8,862 bases of DNA from Candidatus Sodaliphilus fimicaballi (GCA_018065165.1 JAGHTV010000275.1:1-8862); one strand, 5' to 3'; positions 1-7,188 are shown, counted from the stretch's first letter. Notes: a model not told the origin generated them from the sequence alone. Numbers and translations: made by a program.

Positions 1-899
1 TCATTGGCAATTATGGTGTGCCTCCACGCACCGTAAACGACGGTATGAGCGATTTCCTTGAGAGTGAAAAGATTCACCCCGAGGCTATCATCTGCCAGGA
101 CTACTCGTGGGAGTATAGCCACTGGAATGCAGCAAGCAGTCTTGCCCAATGGCTCGAAGACGAGAATGTCGTTGGCGTGTATGGTATTGACACTCGCGCT
201 TTAACCAAGTTACTGCGTGAAAAAGGCTCTATGCTTGGCAAGATTATTGTTGAGGGTTGTGACGATGTCGATTTTTACGATCCCAACGCTGAAAATCTTG
301 TTGCTAAGGCTAGTTGTACCGAAGTTAAGGAGTACGGCATTGGCAATGACAAGCGCGTTGTGCTTGTTGACTGTGGCGTAAAGAATAACATCATTCGCTG
401 TTTGGTTAAGCGTGGTGCTCATGTAATCAGAGTACCATGGAATTATGATTTCTCGACAATCGAGTATGACGGTCTGTTTATAGCTAACGGTCCTGGTAAT
501 CCCGATTTCGCCGAGGAGACTGTTCAAAACATACGCAAGGCCCTTGATGGAGACCGCCCCATATGCGGTATATGTATGGGTAATCAATTGCTCAGCAAGG
601 CTGCTGGTGCTAAGGTCTACAAGCTCAAGTATGGACATCGCAGTCACAATCAGCCCGTTCGCGAGGTTGGCACTGACCGCTGCTTCATTACATCACAAAA
701 CCATGGTTTTGCAGTTGATACTGCAACCCTGGGTGCTGACTGGGAACCACTTTTCATCAATATGAACGATGGTACAAACGAGGGAATTAAGCACAAAACT
801 AAACCCTTCTTCTCAACTCAGTTCCACCCCGAGGCTTGTGGTGGTCCCACAGATACCGAATTTGTATTTGACAAGTTCATTGAGTCTATTAAAAAGTAA
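1..899 (+). CDS. carA: Carbamoyl-phosphate synthase small (glutamine amidotransferase) subunit, 5' end cut off
   Basis: This subunit hydrolyses glutamine and passes ammonia to CarB for carbamoyl phosphate synthesis (arginine and pyrimidine pathways, cytoplasm). The reading frame is open to the left edge and reads IGNYGVPP from base 3, so the GTG at 18 is an internal Val codon and the true start lies outside the window. About 298 residues are visible of a family usually near 360-380. Counting the GTG codon as residue 1, the N-terminal CPSase domain runs to about 108 (GIDTRAL near 56-62) and the class I glutamine amidotransferase domain to 293. The nucleophile is Cys186 in GICMGNQ (codon at 573), and the His270/Glu272 pair lies in QFHPE, so the triad is complete. 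The motif has Asn where E. coli has His (CLGHQ). The end, with NDGTNEGI and FFSTQFHPE, resembles animal CAD and CPS1. The carB gene follows after 39 bp. The family call is very secure. Confidence 0.97.
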   Translation, partial: IGNYGVPPRTVNDGMSDFLESEKIHPEAIICQDYSWEYSHWNAASSLAQWLEDENVVGVYGIDTRALTKLLREKGSMLGKIIVEGCDDVDFYDPNAENLVAKASCTEVKEYGIGNDKRVVLVDCGVKNNIIRCLVKRGAHVIRVPWNYDFSTIEYDGLFIANGPGNPDFAEETVQNIRKALDGDRPICGICMGNQLLSKAAGAKVYKLKYGHRSHNQPVREVGTDRCFITSQNHGFAVDTATLGADWEPLFINMNDGTNEGIKHKTKPFFSTQFHPEACGGPTDTEFVFDKFIESIKK

Positions 900-938
900 C
901 CCTCATTCATCTCTCATACATAATTAATATAGATTATC

Positions 939-3900
939 ATGTTGACAAAATATAATAAGGTTCTGATATTAGGTTCGGGTGCGTTGAAGATTGGCGAGGC
1001 CGGTGAGTTTGATTACTCTGGTTCACAAGCACTCAAGGCACTCAAGGAAGAGGGCATATCTACCGTCCTTATCAATCCTAACATTGCTACAGTGCAAACT
1101 AGCGAAGAGTTTGCCGACAAGATATATTTCTTGCCTGTGACTCCTCAATATGTTGAGAATGTAATTGAGAAAGAACGTCCTGACGGCATCTTGCTTGCAT
1201 TTGGTGGTCAAACTGCACTCAACTGTGGTGTTGAACTTTTCCAGAGTGGCGTTCTTGAAAAATACAATGTAAAGGTTCTGGGTACTCCTGTTGAGACAAT
1301 CATGAACACTGAGGATCGTGAGTTGTTCAACAAGAAACTCGACGAGATAGATGTTAGAACCATCAAGAGTGAAGCTGTTGAGAGTCTTGAAGACGCAGTA
1401 AAGGCAGCCGAGAAGGTTGGATATCCCGTTATCGTTCGTGCTGCATATGCATTGGGCGGCCTGGGTAGTGGTTTTTGCGACAACGAGGCTGAATTGCGTA
1501 CCCTTGTAGAAAAAGCATTGTCATTCTCTCCTCAAGTTCTTGTAGAGAAATCGCTTAAGGGTTGGAAGGAAATTGAATATGAGGTTGTTCGCGACCGTTT
1601 CAATAACTGTATTACCGTATGTAATATGGAGAACTTCGACCCTCTGGGCATTCATACAGGTGAGAGTATTGTTGTTGCTCCTTCACAAACTCTCTCTAAC
1701 GACGACTATCATTACTTGCGTGAACTCGCAATTAAGATTATACGCCACCTGGGTATCGTGGGTGAGTGTAACATTCAGTATGCTTACGACCCCAAGTCAA
1801 TGGATTATCGTGTAATCGAGGTTAATGCCCGCTTGAGTCGTAGTTCTGCTCTTGCTTCAAAGGCTACTGGTTATCCATTGGCATTTGTTGCTGCTAAGCT
1901 TGGTTTGGGTTATGGTCTGTTTGACCTTAAGAACTCGGTAACCAAGGTTACATCGGCATTCTTTGAACCTGCTCTTGACTATATAGTTTGTAAGATTCCT
2001 CGTTGGGACCTTGGTAAGTTCCATGGCGTTAAGCGTGAGATTGGTTCTTCAATGAAGTCGGTAGGTGAGGTTATGGCAATTGGCCGCACCTTTGAAGAAG
2101 TTATTCAGAAGGGTCTTCGCATGATAGGTCAAGGCAAACATGGATTTATCGAGAATCAACCTATTAAGGTTTCTGACCTTGAGAAGGCGCTTAGCGAACC
2201 TACTGATCGCCGTATCTTTGCTATTGAGACTGCGTTCCGTTCAGGCTATACCGTTGATCAGATTCACGACCTCACAAAGATTGACAAGTGGTTCTTGCAT
2301 AAACTTGAGAACCTCTATAATACAGCTGTTGAACTTGAACAGTGCAAGACTCTCGAGGATATTCCTCAAGAATTGATGCAAGTTGCCAAGGAACAGGGCT
2401 TCAGTGATTTCCAAATAGCTCGTGCCGTTCTTAAGGATGAAATGGGTGCTGGTAGCGAAGCGAACCTTAAGGTGCGTGAGATTCGTAAAAACATGGGCAT
2501 TCTCCCAGCTGTTAAGCAAATCGATACACTTGGTGCCGAGTATCCTGCTTTAACTAACTATCTATATCTTACTTATAACGGTAAGACTCATGATATCGAC
2601 TATGAGAACGACGGTAAGTCAATCGTGGTTCTTGGTTCAGGTGCTTATCGCATTGGTAGTTCTGTTGAGTTTGACTGGTGTAGCGTCAATGCACTGCTCA
2701 CAGTTAAGAAAGAGGGTTGGCGTTCGGTAATGATCAATTACAACCCCGAGACTGTGTCAACCGACTACGACATGTGTGACCGTCTCTATTTCGATGAGCT
2801 TACATTTGAGCGTGTAATGGATATTATCGAACTCGAGCAACCTCATGGCACTATCTTGTCAACTGGTGGTCAAATACCCAATAACCTTGCTTTGCGTCTT
2901 GACGCTCAAGGTGTAAACATCTTGGGTACCGATGCCAAGAGCATTGACAATGCTGAGGACCGTCACAAGTTCTCTGCTATGCTTGACGAACTTGGTATTG
3001 ACCAACCTGCTTGGCGAGAGCTTACTTCGCTTAGCGATATTCACGATTTTGTTGCCGAGGTTGGTTATCCTGTTCTTGTTCGCCCCAGTTATGTACTCTC
3101 GGGTGCAGCAATGAATGTATGTTCTAACGATGAGGAACTGGAGAAGTTCTTGCAACTGGCTGCTAATGTTTCAAAGACACATCCTGTTGTAGTTAGCTCA
3201 TTTGTACAGAACGCTAAGGAGATTGAGTGGGACTGTGTTGCACAGAATGGCGAAATCAAGCTTTATGCTTGTAGTGAACACATTGAGTTTGCCGGCGTTC
3301 ACTCGGGTGATGCTACAATTCAATTCCCACCTCAAAAACTCTATGTTGAGACCATACGTCGCATCAAGAAAATCAGCAGTAAGATTGCTAAGGCTTTGAA
3401 TATTAGTGGTCCTTTCAATATTCAATATCTGGCCAAGAATAACGATATTAAGGTTATCGAATGTAACCTGCGTGCATCTCGTAGTTTCCCGTTTGTTTCT
3501 AAGGTGTTGAAGATTAACTTCATCGACTTGGCAACAAAGGTTATGCTTGGAATTCCTGTCGAGAAGCCTAATAAGAGTGCATTTGACCTTGATTATGTGG
3601 GCATTAAGGCATCACAATTCTCTTTCTCACGACTTCAGGGTGCTGACCCTGTACTGGGTGTAGATATGTCATCTACCGGTGAGGTTGGTTGCCTTGGTGA
3701 TAGTTCTAGTGAGGCGTTGCTTAAGGCTATGCTCTCTGTAGGTCACCGTGTTCCCAAGAAGGGTATTCTCTTGAGCACTGGTACTGCTAAGATGAAGGCT
3801 GATATGCTTGATTCTGCTATCAAACTGCACAAGAAGGGATACACGCTGTATGCTACAGGTGGTACACATCAGTTCTTGAATGATAACGGTGTTCCCGCTG

Positions 3901-4160
3901 TTAAGGTTCACTGGCCTAGCGAGCCCGACCGTACTCCTCAAGCAATCGATTTGTTGCACGATAAGACCATAGATTTGGTAGTTAATATTCCTAAGAACTT
4001 GACTTCTACCGAGTTGACCAATGGTTACAAGATTCGTCGTGCTGCAGTTGACTTGAATGTGCCCTTGATTACAAATGCTCGTCTTGCATCGGCATTTATC
4101 AATGCATTCTGCGATCTCACTCACGATGACATGGAAATCAAGTCATGGGATGAGTATTAA
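939..4160 (+). CDS. carB: Carbamoyl-phosphate synthase large subunit, animal-CPS-like type
   Basis: The enzyme makes carbamoyl phosphate from bicarbonate, two ATP and ammonia supplied by CarA. At 1073 residues it is full length. Two homologous halves are visible. The first has an N-terminal Rossmann-like segment (LILGSGALKIGEAGEFDYSG, 9-28) and an ATP-grasp domain with GLGSG (174-178) and RLSRSSALASKATG (298-311). The second has VVLGSGAYRIGSSVEFDWC (563-581), PSYVLSGAAMNV (716-727) and ECNLRASRSFPFVSK (841-855). An MGS-like regulatory domain fills about 938-1073. Features such as IGSSVEFDWC, GGQIPNNLA, IPRWDL..FHG and ECNLRASRS are those of animal CPS1/CAD rather than E. coli CarB (IGQGIEFDYC, GGQTPLKLA, IPRFNF..FAG, EVNPRAART, from memory). 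Glu783 and Asp791 are kept at the E. coli numbers, but the position of E. coli Glu892 is Ala891. The ATG at 939 gives the expected N-terminus. No clear Shine-Dalgarno sequence precedes it. It probably shares a transcript with carA. Confidence 0.98.
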   Translation: MLTKYNKVLILGSGALKIGEAGEFDYSGSQALKALKEEGISTVLINPNIATVQTSEEFADKIYFLPVTPQYVENVIEKERPDGILLAFGGQTALNCGVELFQSGVLEKYNVKVLGTPVETIMNTEDRELFNKKLDEIDVRTIKSEAVESLEDAVKAAEKVGYPVIVRAAYALGGLGSGFCDNEAELRTLVEKALSFSPQVLVEKSLKGWKEIEYEVVRDRFNNCITVCNMENFDPLGIHTGESIVVAPSQTLSNDDYHYLRELAIKIIRHLGIVGECNIQYAYDPKSMDYRVIEVNARLSRSSALASKATGYPLAFVAAKLGLGYGLFDLKNSVTKVTSAFFEPALDYIVCKIPRWDLGKFHGVKREIGSSMKSVGEVMAIGRTFEEVIQKGLRMIGQGKHGFIENQPIKVSDLEKALSEPTDRRIFAIETAFRSGYTVDQIHDLTKIDKWFLHKLENLYNTAVELEQCKTLEDIPQELMQVAKEQGFSDFQIARAVLKDEMGAGSEANLKVREIRKNMGILPAVKQIDTLGAEYPALTNYLYLTYNGKTHDIDYENDGKSIVVLGSGAYRIGSSVEFDWCSVNALLTVKKEGWRSVMINYNPETVSTDYDMCDRLYFDELTFERVMDIIELEQPHGTILSTGGQIPNNLALRLDAQGVNILGTDAKSIDNAEDRHKFSAMLDELGIDQPAWRELTSLSDIHDFVAEVGYPVLVRPSYVLSGAAMNVCSNDEELEKFLQLAANVSKTHPVVVSSFVQNAKEIEWDCVAQNGEIKLYACSEHIEFAGVHSGDATIQFPPQKLYVETIRRIKKISSKIAKALNISGPFNIQYLAKNNDIKVIECNLRASRSFPFVSKVLKINFIDLATKVMLGIPVEKPNKSAFDLDYVGIKASQFSFSRLQGADPVLGVDMSSTGEVGCLGDSSSEALLKAMLSVGHRVPKKGILLSTGTAKMKADMLDSAIKLHKKGYTLYATGGTHQFLNDNGVPAVKVHWPSEPDRTPQAIDLLHDKTIDLVVNIPKNLTSTELTNGYKIRRAAVDLNVPLITNARLASAFINAFCDLTHDDMEIKSWDEY

Positions 4161-4170
4161 ACAATAATAA

Positions 4171-4866
4171 ATGTTTAGATTCAAACAGTTTCAGGTAGAA
4201 CACGATCGGTCGTCAATGAAGGTTGGCACTGATGGTGTTCTTCTTGGTTCATGGTGTGATGTCTTACATGCTAGTAGGGTGCTAGATGTTGGAACTGGTT
4301 GTGGACTTATTGCACTAATGGTTGCTCAGCGAAACTCTATTTCCATTGTAGATGCGATAGATATAGACGTGGCAAGTGTAGGCCAAGCTGCTGAAAACTT
4401 CAAGAAAAGTCCTTGGTCTGAAAGACTTAACGCCATCAATGCTGATTATTGTACGTTTGAATGCACAAATAAGTACGATTTAATCGTGTCCAATCCTCCG
4501 TTTTTTACTAATGGAGTTTTGTCTCCTAATGAAGTCAGACGCAATGCTCGTCACACCCAGTCGTTGACATTCGAGCAATTGATTGTTAAGTCAAAATCCA
4601 TATTGACCGATGCCGGAATTTTATCGATTGTTACGCCTGTAGACGCTTATAAAGATATACTTGACATCTGTATGGCTAATGGTTTGTTCGTTAGTAAAAT
4701 ATGTAAAGTGTATCCCATGCTTAACTTGCCAGTTAAGCGATTGCTCTGGAATATACTTATGACGCCTACTAAAACCATTTGTAATGATTTGGTTATCGAG
4801 GCGTCACCAGGTAACTATTCAGATGATTTTATAAACTTGTGTCGTGATTTCTATCTGAAATTTTAA
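4171..4866 (+). CDS. trmN6: tRNA1(Val) (adenine37-N6)-methyltransferase, TrmN6/YfiC family
   Basis: This is an SAM-dependent methyltransferase of 231 residues. In E. coli the family member YfiC methylates N6 of A37, beside the anticodon of tRNA-Val1. The N-terminus FRFKQFQVEHDRSSMKVGTD (residues 2-21) is the family hallmark. The SAM-binding loop is LDVGTGCG (38-45), the acidic end of strand 2 is in AIDID (62-66), and the adenine-specific NPPFF tetrad motif is at 108-112 (N-P-P-[FY] class, N6-amino methylation). The C-terminal FYLKF matches the usual end of the family. The gene starts 10 bp after the carB stop and is probably cotranscribed with carAB, although no functional link is obvious. 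Its stop overlaps the stop of the opposite-strand dihydrouridine synthase gene by 4 bp. The exact tRNA target in this organism is inferred from the family. RNA N6-adenine specificity rather than DNA is supported by the family N-terminus. Confidence 0.92.
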   Translation: MFRFKQFQVEHDRSSMKVGTDGVLLGSWCDVLHASRVLDVGTGCGLIALMVAQRNSISIVDAIDIDVASVGQAAENFKKSPWSERLNAINADYCTFECTNKYDLIVSNPPFFTNGVLSPNEVRRNARHTQSLTFEQLIVKSKSILTDAGILSIVTPVDAYKDILDICMANGLFVSKICKVYPMLNLPVKRLLWNILMTPTKTICNDLVIEASPGNYSDDFINLCRDFYLKF

Positions 4867-5786
4867 CCGATTGTTACGCTATTAATCGCATCATGGGCTG
4901 CCGTTGCATATTGTTGCAATGTGTGGCTCTTTTTAATTGCCTTGCGAGCCTTATGGTCGGCCTCGGGTAGGAACAGTTCCCATAACGATTTCATCTTGGT
5001 TACAATTTGACCTTCGCCGCCGGTATAGCTGTTGCAATAGGCTTCCATTAGTGAATCGTGAAAATTCTGTACAGTTTGGTTTGTAGCGTCTGTAGATGTG
5101 ATGTATGGATGTGCTACAAGTCCTCGTCCTATCATGACACCCGCCAAATTGGGATATTTTTCTTTAATTGTAATTGCATCGGCTATTGACTCGATATTAC
5201 CATTGTATAAGATAGGGTAGTGGCAGCTTGCTAATATTGCTTCAAATTGCGATAGGTCTAAATCGCCTTTATATTTCTGTGTGCCTATGCGAGGATGAAT
5301 CGTGATGTGTGTTGGATTGATGATATCTAAAAGTGGCACAATTTCTTGCCATTGTTTGTTATCATCCCATCCGAGTCTCATTTTGACTGAAAATTCAATG
5401 TCTCTATATTGTGCAATAGCTTGAAGAAATTTAGCGAATTCATCGGGGTATTTCAGCATGCCTGACCCTTTGTGTTTTAATGCTACAGGAGGGTGGGGGC
5501 ATCCTAGATTTATATCGATAGAGGTATACCCAAGGTTTTTGATTGCATCAATTAATATTGTCGCTTCTTGTGGCTGGCAGGCAATGATTTGTGGTACAAC
5601 TGTGCTTGTGTTTACATCGGGATTGATATCCTTGATATCGTGGTTACGTATCGTGCCTTTCTCTAATCTAATGAAAGGTGTATAGTATCTTGTAATGCCG
5701 CCAAAATACTTGGCATGATTATTGCGCCATATGTGGTCAGTATAGCCTTGTAATGGTGCACTATATATATTAAGTAACGAATTCAT
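4863..5786 (-). CDS. tRNA-dihydrouridine synthase (Dus family)
   Basis: This FMN-dependent enzyme reduces specific uridines of tRNA to dihydrouridine using NADPH. The 307-residue length is usual for the family. In order, the TIM-barrel motifs are SAPLQGYTD (9-17, FMN binding), INLGCPHPPV (92-101) with the catalytic Cys96, SVKMRLGW (133-140) with FMN-contacting Lys135, HITIHPRIGTQKYKG (160-174, the variant of HGRT...Y.G), NGNI (195-198) and MIGRG (218-222). A helical C-terminal domain follows. The start ATG (complement of 5784-5786) is only nine residues before the SAP motif, which matches other Dus proteins, so no downstream start is possible. The architecture recalls DusC, but I would not assign A, B or C from sequence alone. 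The second residue of the HGRT-like motif is Pro, a variation sometimes seen in divergent Dus proteins. The gene is convergent with the TrmN6 gene and divergent from the secreted-protein gene. Confidence 0.93.
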   Translation of the reverse strand: MNSLLNIYSAPLQGYTDHIWRNNHAKYFGGITRYYTPFIRLEKGTIRNHDIKDINPDVNTSTVVPQIIACQPQEATILIDAIKNLGYTSIDINLGCPHPPVALKHKGSGMLKYPDEFAKFLQAIAQYRDIEFSVKMRLGWDDNKQWQEIVPLLDIINPTHITIHPRIGTQKYKGDLDLSQFEAILASCHYPILYNGNIESIADAITIKEKYPNLAGVMIGRGLVAHPYITSTDATNQTVQNFHDSLMEAYCNSYTGGEGQIVTKMKSLWELFLPEADHKARKAIKKSHTLQQYATAAHDAINSVTIG

Positions 5787-5790
5787 ATTG

Positions 5791-5798
5791 CAAAATTA
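5791..5798 (-). promoter_or_regulatory. Candidate Bacteroidota -7 box for the dus gene
   Basis: The minus strand reads TAATTTTG here, a full match to the TAnnTTTG consensus of Bacteroidota sigma-ABfr promoters. No convincing -33 TTTG box is present 19-21 bp upstream; only a T-run lies nearby. The box ends five bases before the dus start codon, so initiation at the usual distance would fall at or next to the ATG and give a leaderless or nearly leaderless mRNA. A chance match in AT-rich DNA is a real alternative. Confidence 0.35.
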
Positions 5799-5934
5799 CA
5801 ACAAACATCGAGTAAAAACGAGCGATATAAGACTAAATATGTTAAAAATCACCTCATTTTGCATTTTTTGAGTTTATAAAAGTTACCTAATTGAAAATAT
5901 ATTTTTAACTTGCACTAAATTTCGATTAAACTTT

Positions 5935-5967
5935 TTAGTATAGTATAAAGTCTAATTGATAAATTTG
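5935..5967 (+). promoter_or_regulatory. Promoter for the secreted Trp/His-rich protein gene
   Basis: The box TAAATTTG at 5960-5967 fits the Bacteroidota -7 consensus TAnnTTTG fully. TTAG at 5935-5938 is a three-of-four match to the -33 box TTTG with 21 bp between, inside the usual 19-21 bp range. Initiation would be expected near 5973, leaving an untranslated leader of about 20 bases before the ATG at 5995. This placement also argues against the TTG at 5956 as a start codon, because that codon would lie upstream of the transcript. Confidence 0.6.
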
Positions 5968-5994
5968 AACGAAAAATCAAAAATAAAGAAAGAT

Positions 5995-7173
5995 ATGAAG
6001 TACAGAGTTTTTGCATTATTAGGTGTTCTTGCCATGTCGGCAAGCACTTTGATCCAAGCACAGGATTATGATGACATCTATTACGGAAGCTCATCAAAAT
6101 CTACAAAGAAGACAGTTAAGGTAAAGTCAACAAGCAACGGTCTCACTACTTCAGTTTCTCCAGTTGCATCTCAAGGTGCAGTGGCGACATCAGCAAATAC
6201 GTCATCTAAATATTATAGTGATGAGTTTGATGTTGACGCCTATAACCGTCGTGGCGCTGAGTATGAGAAAACTAGTAACATGTTTGATCGTGACTCTATC
6301 ATTGATGATGAGGAAACATCAACATTCTCTAACACTGAACGCATCGAGCGTTTCTACAACCCTGAAATCATCATCAAGAGTAACGACGATGAGTTGGTAG
6401 AGCTGTACTATGACAATGCCTCTAATGTTAACATCATCATTGGCACACCTAGCTATTCGCCAGTTGTAGTATGGAATGATTTCTGGTATGACTCATGGTG
6501 GCACGATCCCTTCTATTGGGGATGGCATCGTCCTTACTGGTATAGTTCATGGAGCTGGGGCTGGCATTCTCCCTGGTACTGGGACCACTATTATTGGGGA
6601 CATCACCACTGGGGTTGGCATGACACTTGGCATCACGGCTGGGGATGGCATCACGGTTGGAATCACCACTACACTAACTACCGTCCATATTCTCCCGCTC
6701 GCCGTCCAAGTTCACGCATTGGCAATAGCTATTATGGCAGCAGTCGTGTAAATGGATATGATGGTTCTCGTCGTGCCAATTCAAACGGCAACATTGGTAC
6801 ACGCACAGGTACAATGACCAATGGTCGCACTCGTCCTGCAACTAGCAATGGCACAATGAATACAGGACGCCGTCCTGCAACAGTAGGCAATGTAGGCACT
6901 GTAAATAGTACTCGATCTAATCGTGACATCACAACTCGCAGTTCTTCTGTTATCAGCGATCGCAGTTCAACCGGAACAATGTCACGTTCAAGTTCAAGTC
7001 GCTCATCTAGTAGCGCTACTCGTAGTTACGAGCCTACACGCAGCTATAATTCAGGCTCAAGCTCAAGCCGTAGTTCAAGCGGCTGGGGTGGCGGAGGCTT
7101 CAGCAGTGGTAGCAGCAGCCGTGGCGGAGGCGGAAGCTTCGGCGGTGGTGGTGGCGGCGGACGTCGACACTAA
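5995..7173 (+). CDS. Secreted Trp/His-rich, Ser/Gly-rich low-complexity protein, function unknown
   Basis: I recognise a general Bacteroidota type of exported protein but no assigned function. The frame is open from a TTG at 5956, but the ATG at 5995 is the better start: it opens a typical signal peptide (Lys3/Arg4, hydrophobic 5-20, likely cleavage after SASTLIQA or QAQ near 22-23) and lies about 20 bases past the promoter. The protein is then 392 residues. Residues 24-75 are Ser/Thr/Lys-rich. Residues 76-160 look folded, with DAYNRRG (81-87), RIERFYNPEIII (116-127) and alternating hydrophobic strands. Residues 160-226 form a block of 19 Trp, 14 His and 8 Tyr. Residues 227-360 are Arg/Ser/Asn/Thr-rich, and 363-392 are Gly-rich, ending in RRH. 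There is no lipobox Cys and no later membrane helix, so it is periplasmic or surface-exposed. A metal-, heme- or matrix-binding role is only a guess from composition. The OmpP1/FadL-family gene follows 85 bp downstream. Confidence 0.85.
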   Translation: MKYRVFALLGVLAMSASTLIQAQDYDDIYYGSSSKSTKKTVKVKSTSNGLTTSVSPVASQGAVATSANTSSKYYSDEFDVDAYNRRGAEYEKTSNMFDRDSIIDDEETSTFSNTERIERFYNPEIIIKSNDDELVELYYDNASNVNIIIGTPSYSPVVVWNDFWYDSWWHDPFYWGWHRPYWYSSWSWGWHSPWYWDHYYWGHHHWGWHDTWHHGWGWHHGWNHHYTNYRPYSPARRPSSRIGNSYYGSSRVNGYDGSRRANSNGNIGTRTGTMTNGRTRPATSNGTMNTGRRPATVGNVGTVNSTRSNRDITTRSSSVISDRSSTGTMSRSSSSRSSSSATRSYEPTRSYNSGSSSSRSSSGWGGGGFSSGSSSRGGGGSFGGGGGGGRRH

Positions 7174-7188
7174 TCAATAAACTACACG

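Larger units (their letters stand above)
5787..5994. other. Divergent AT-rich intergenic region
   Basis: These 208 bp separate the dus gene (leftward) from the secreted-protein gene (rightward) and should hold both promoters. The region is strongly AT-rich. It contains one promoter-like box for each direction, a 12-bp AT palindrome (AAAATATATTTT, 5894-5905) that may be chance, and a short TAGTA repeat near 5937-5946. I found no ORF of note, no tRNA-like fold and no recognisable riboswitch. Confidence 0.7.

Noticed and set aside
18..20. GTG as start codon of carA
   Set aside because: The frame is open to the window edge and encodes the family sequence IGNYGVPP, so this GTG is an internal Val.
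210..647. Minus-strand open frame of 145 codons opposite carA
   Set aside because: It lies wholly within the conserved carA frame and its translation has no recognisable motif. It is a codon-usage shadow.
3669..4124. Minus-strand open frame of 151 codons opposite the carB 3' end
   Set aside because: It mirrors the conserved regulatory domain of CarB, has no start context and resembles no known protein.
5894..5905. 12-bp palindrome AAAATATATTTT as an operator
   Set aside because: It is pure A/T in an AT-rich gap with no second copy, so chance is the simpler explanation.
5916..5923. TAAATTTC as a second rightward promoter box
   Set aside because: It is one mismatch from TAnnTTTG, its TTG partner at 5891-5893 is 22 bp away, and a better box lies at 5960-5967. 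Such matches are expected in AT-rich DNA.
5956..5958. TTG as start codon of the secreted protein
   Set aside because: It lies upstream of the proposed transcript start and would put a charged 13-residue extension before a normal signal peptide. The ATG at 5995 fits better.
6476..6751. Plus-strand frame rich in Gly/Ile/Thr within the Trp/His-rich gene
   Set aside because: It is the shifted reading of the Trp/His repeat DNA. The main frame has a signal peptide, a promoter and a structured domain.
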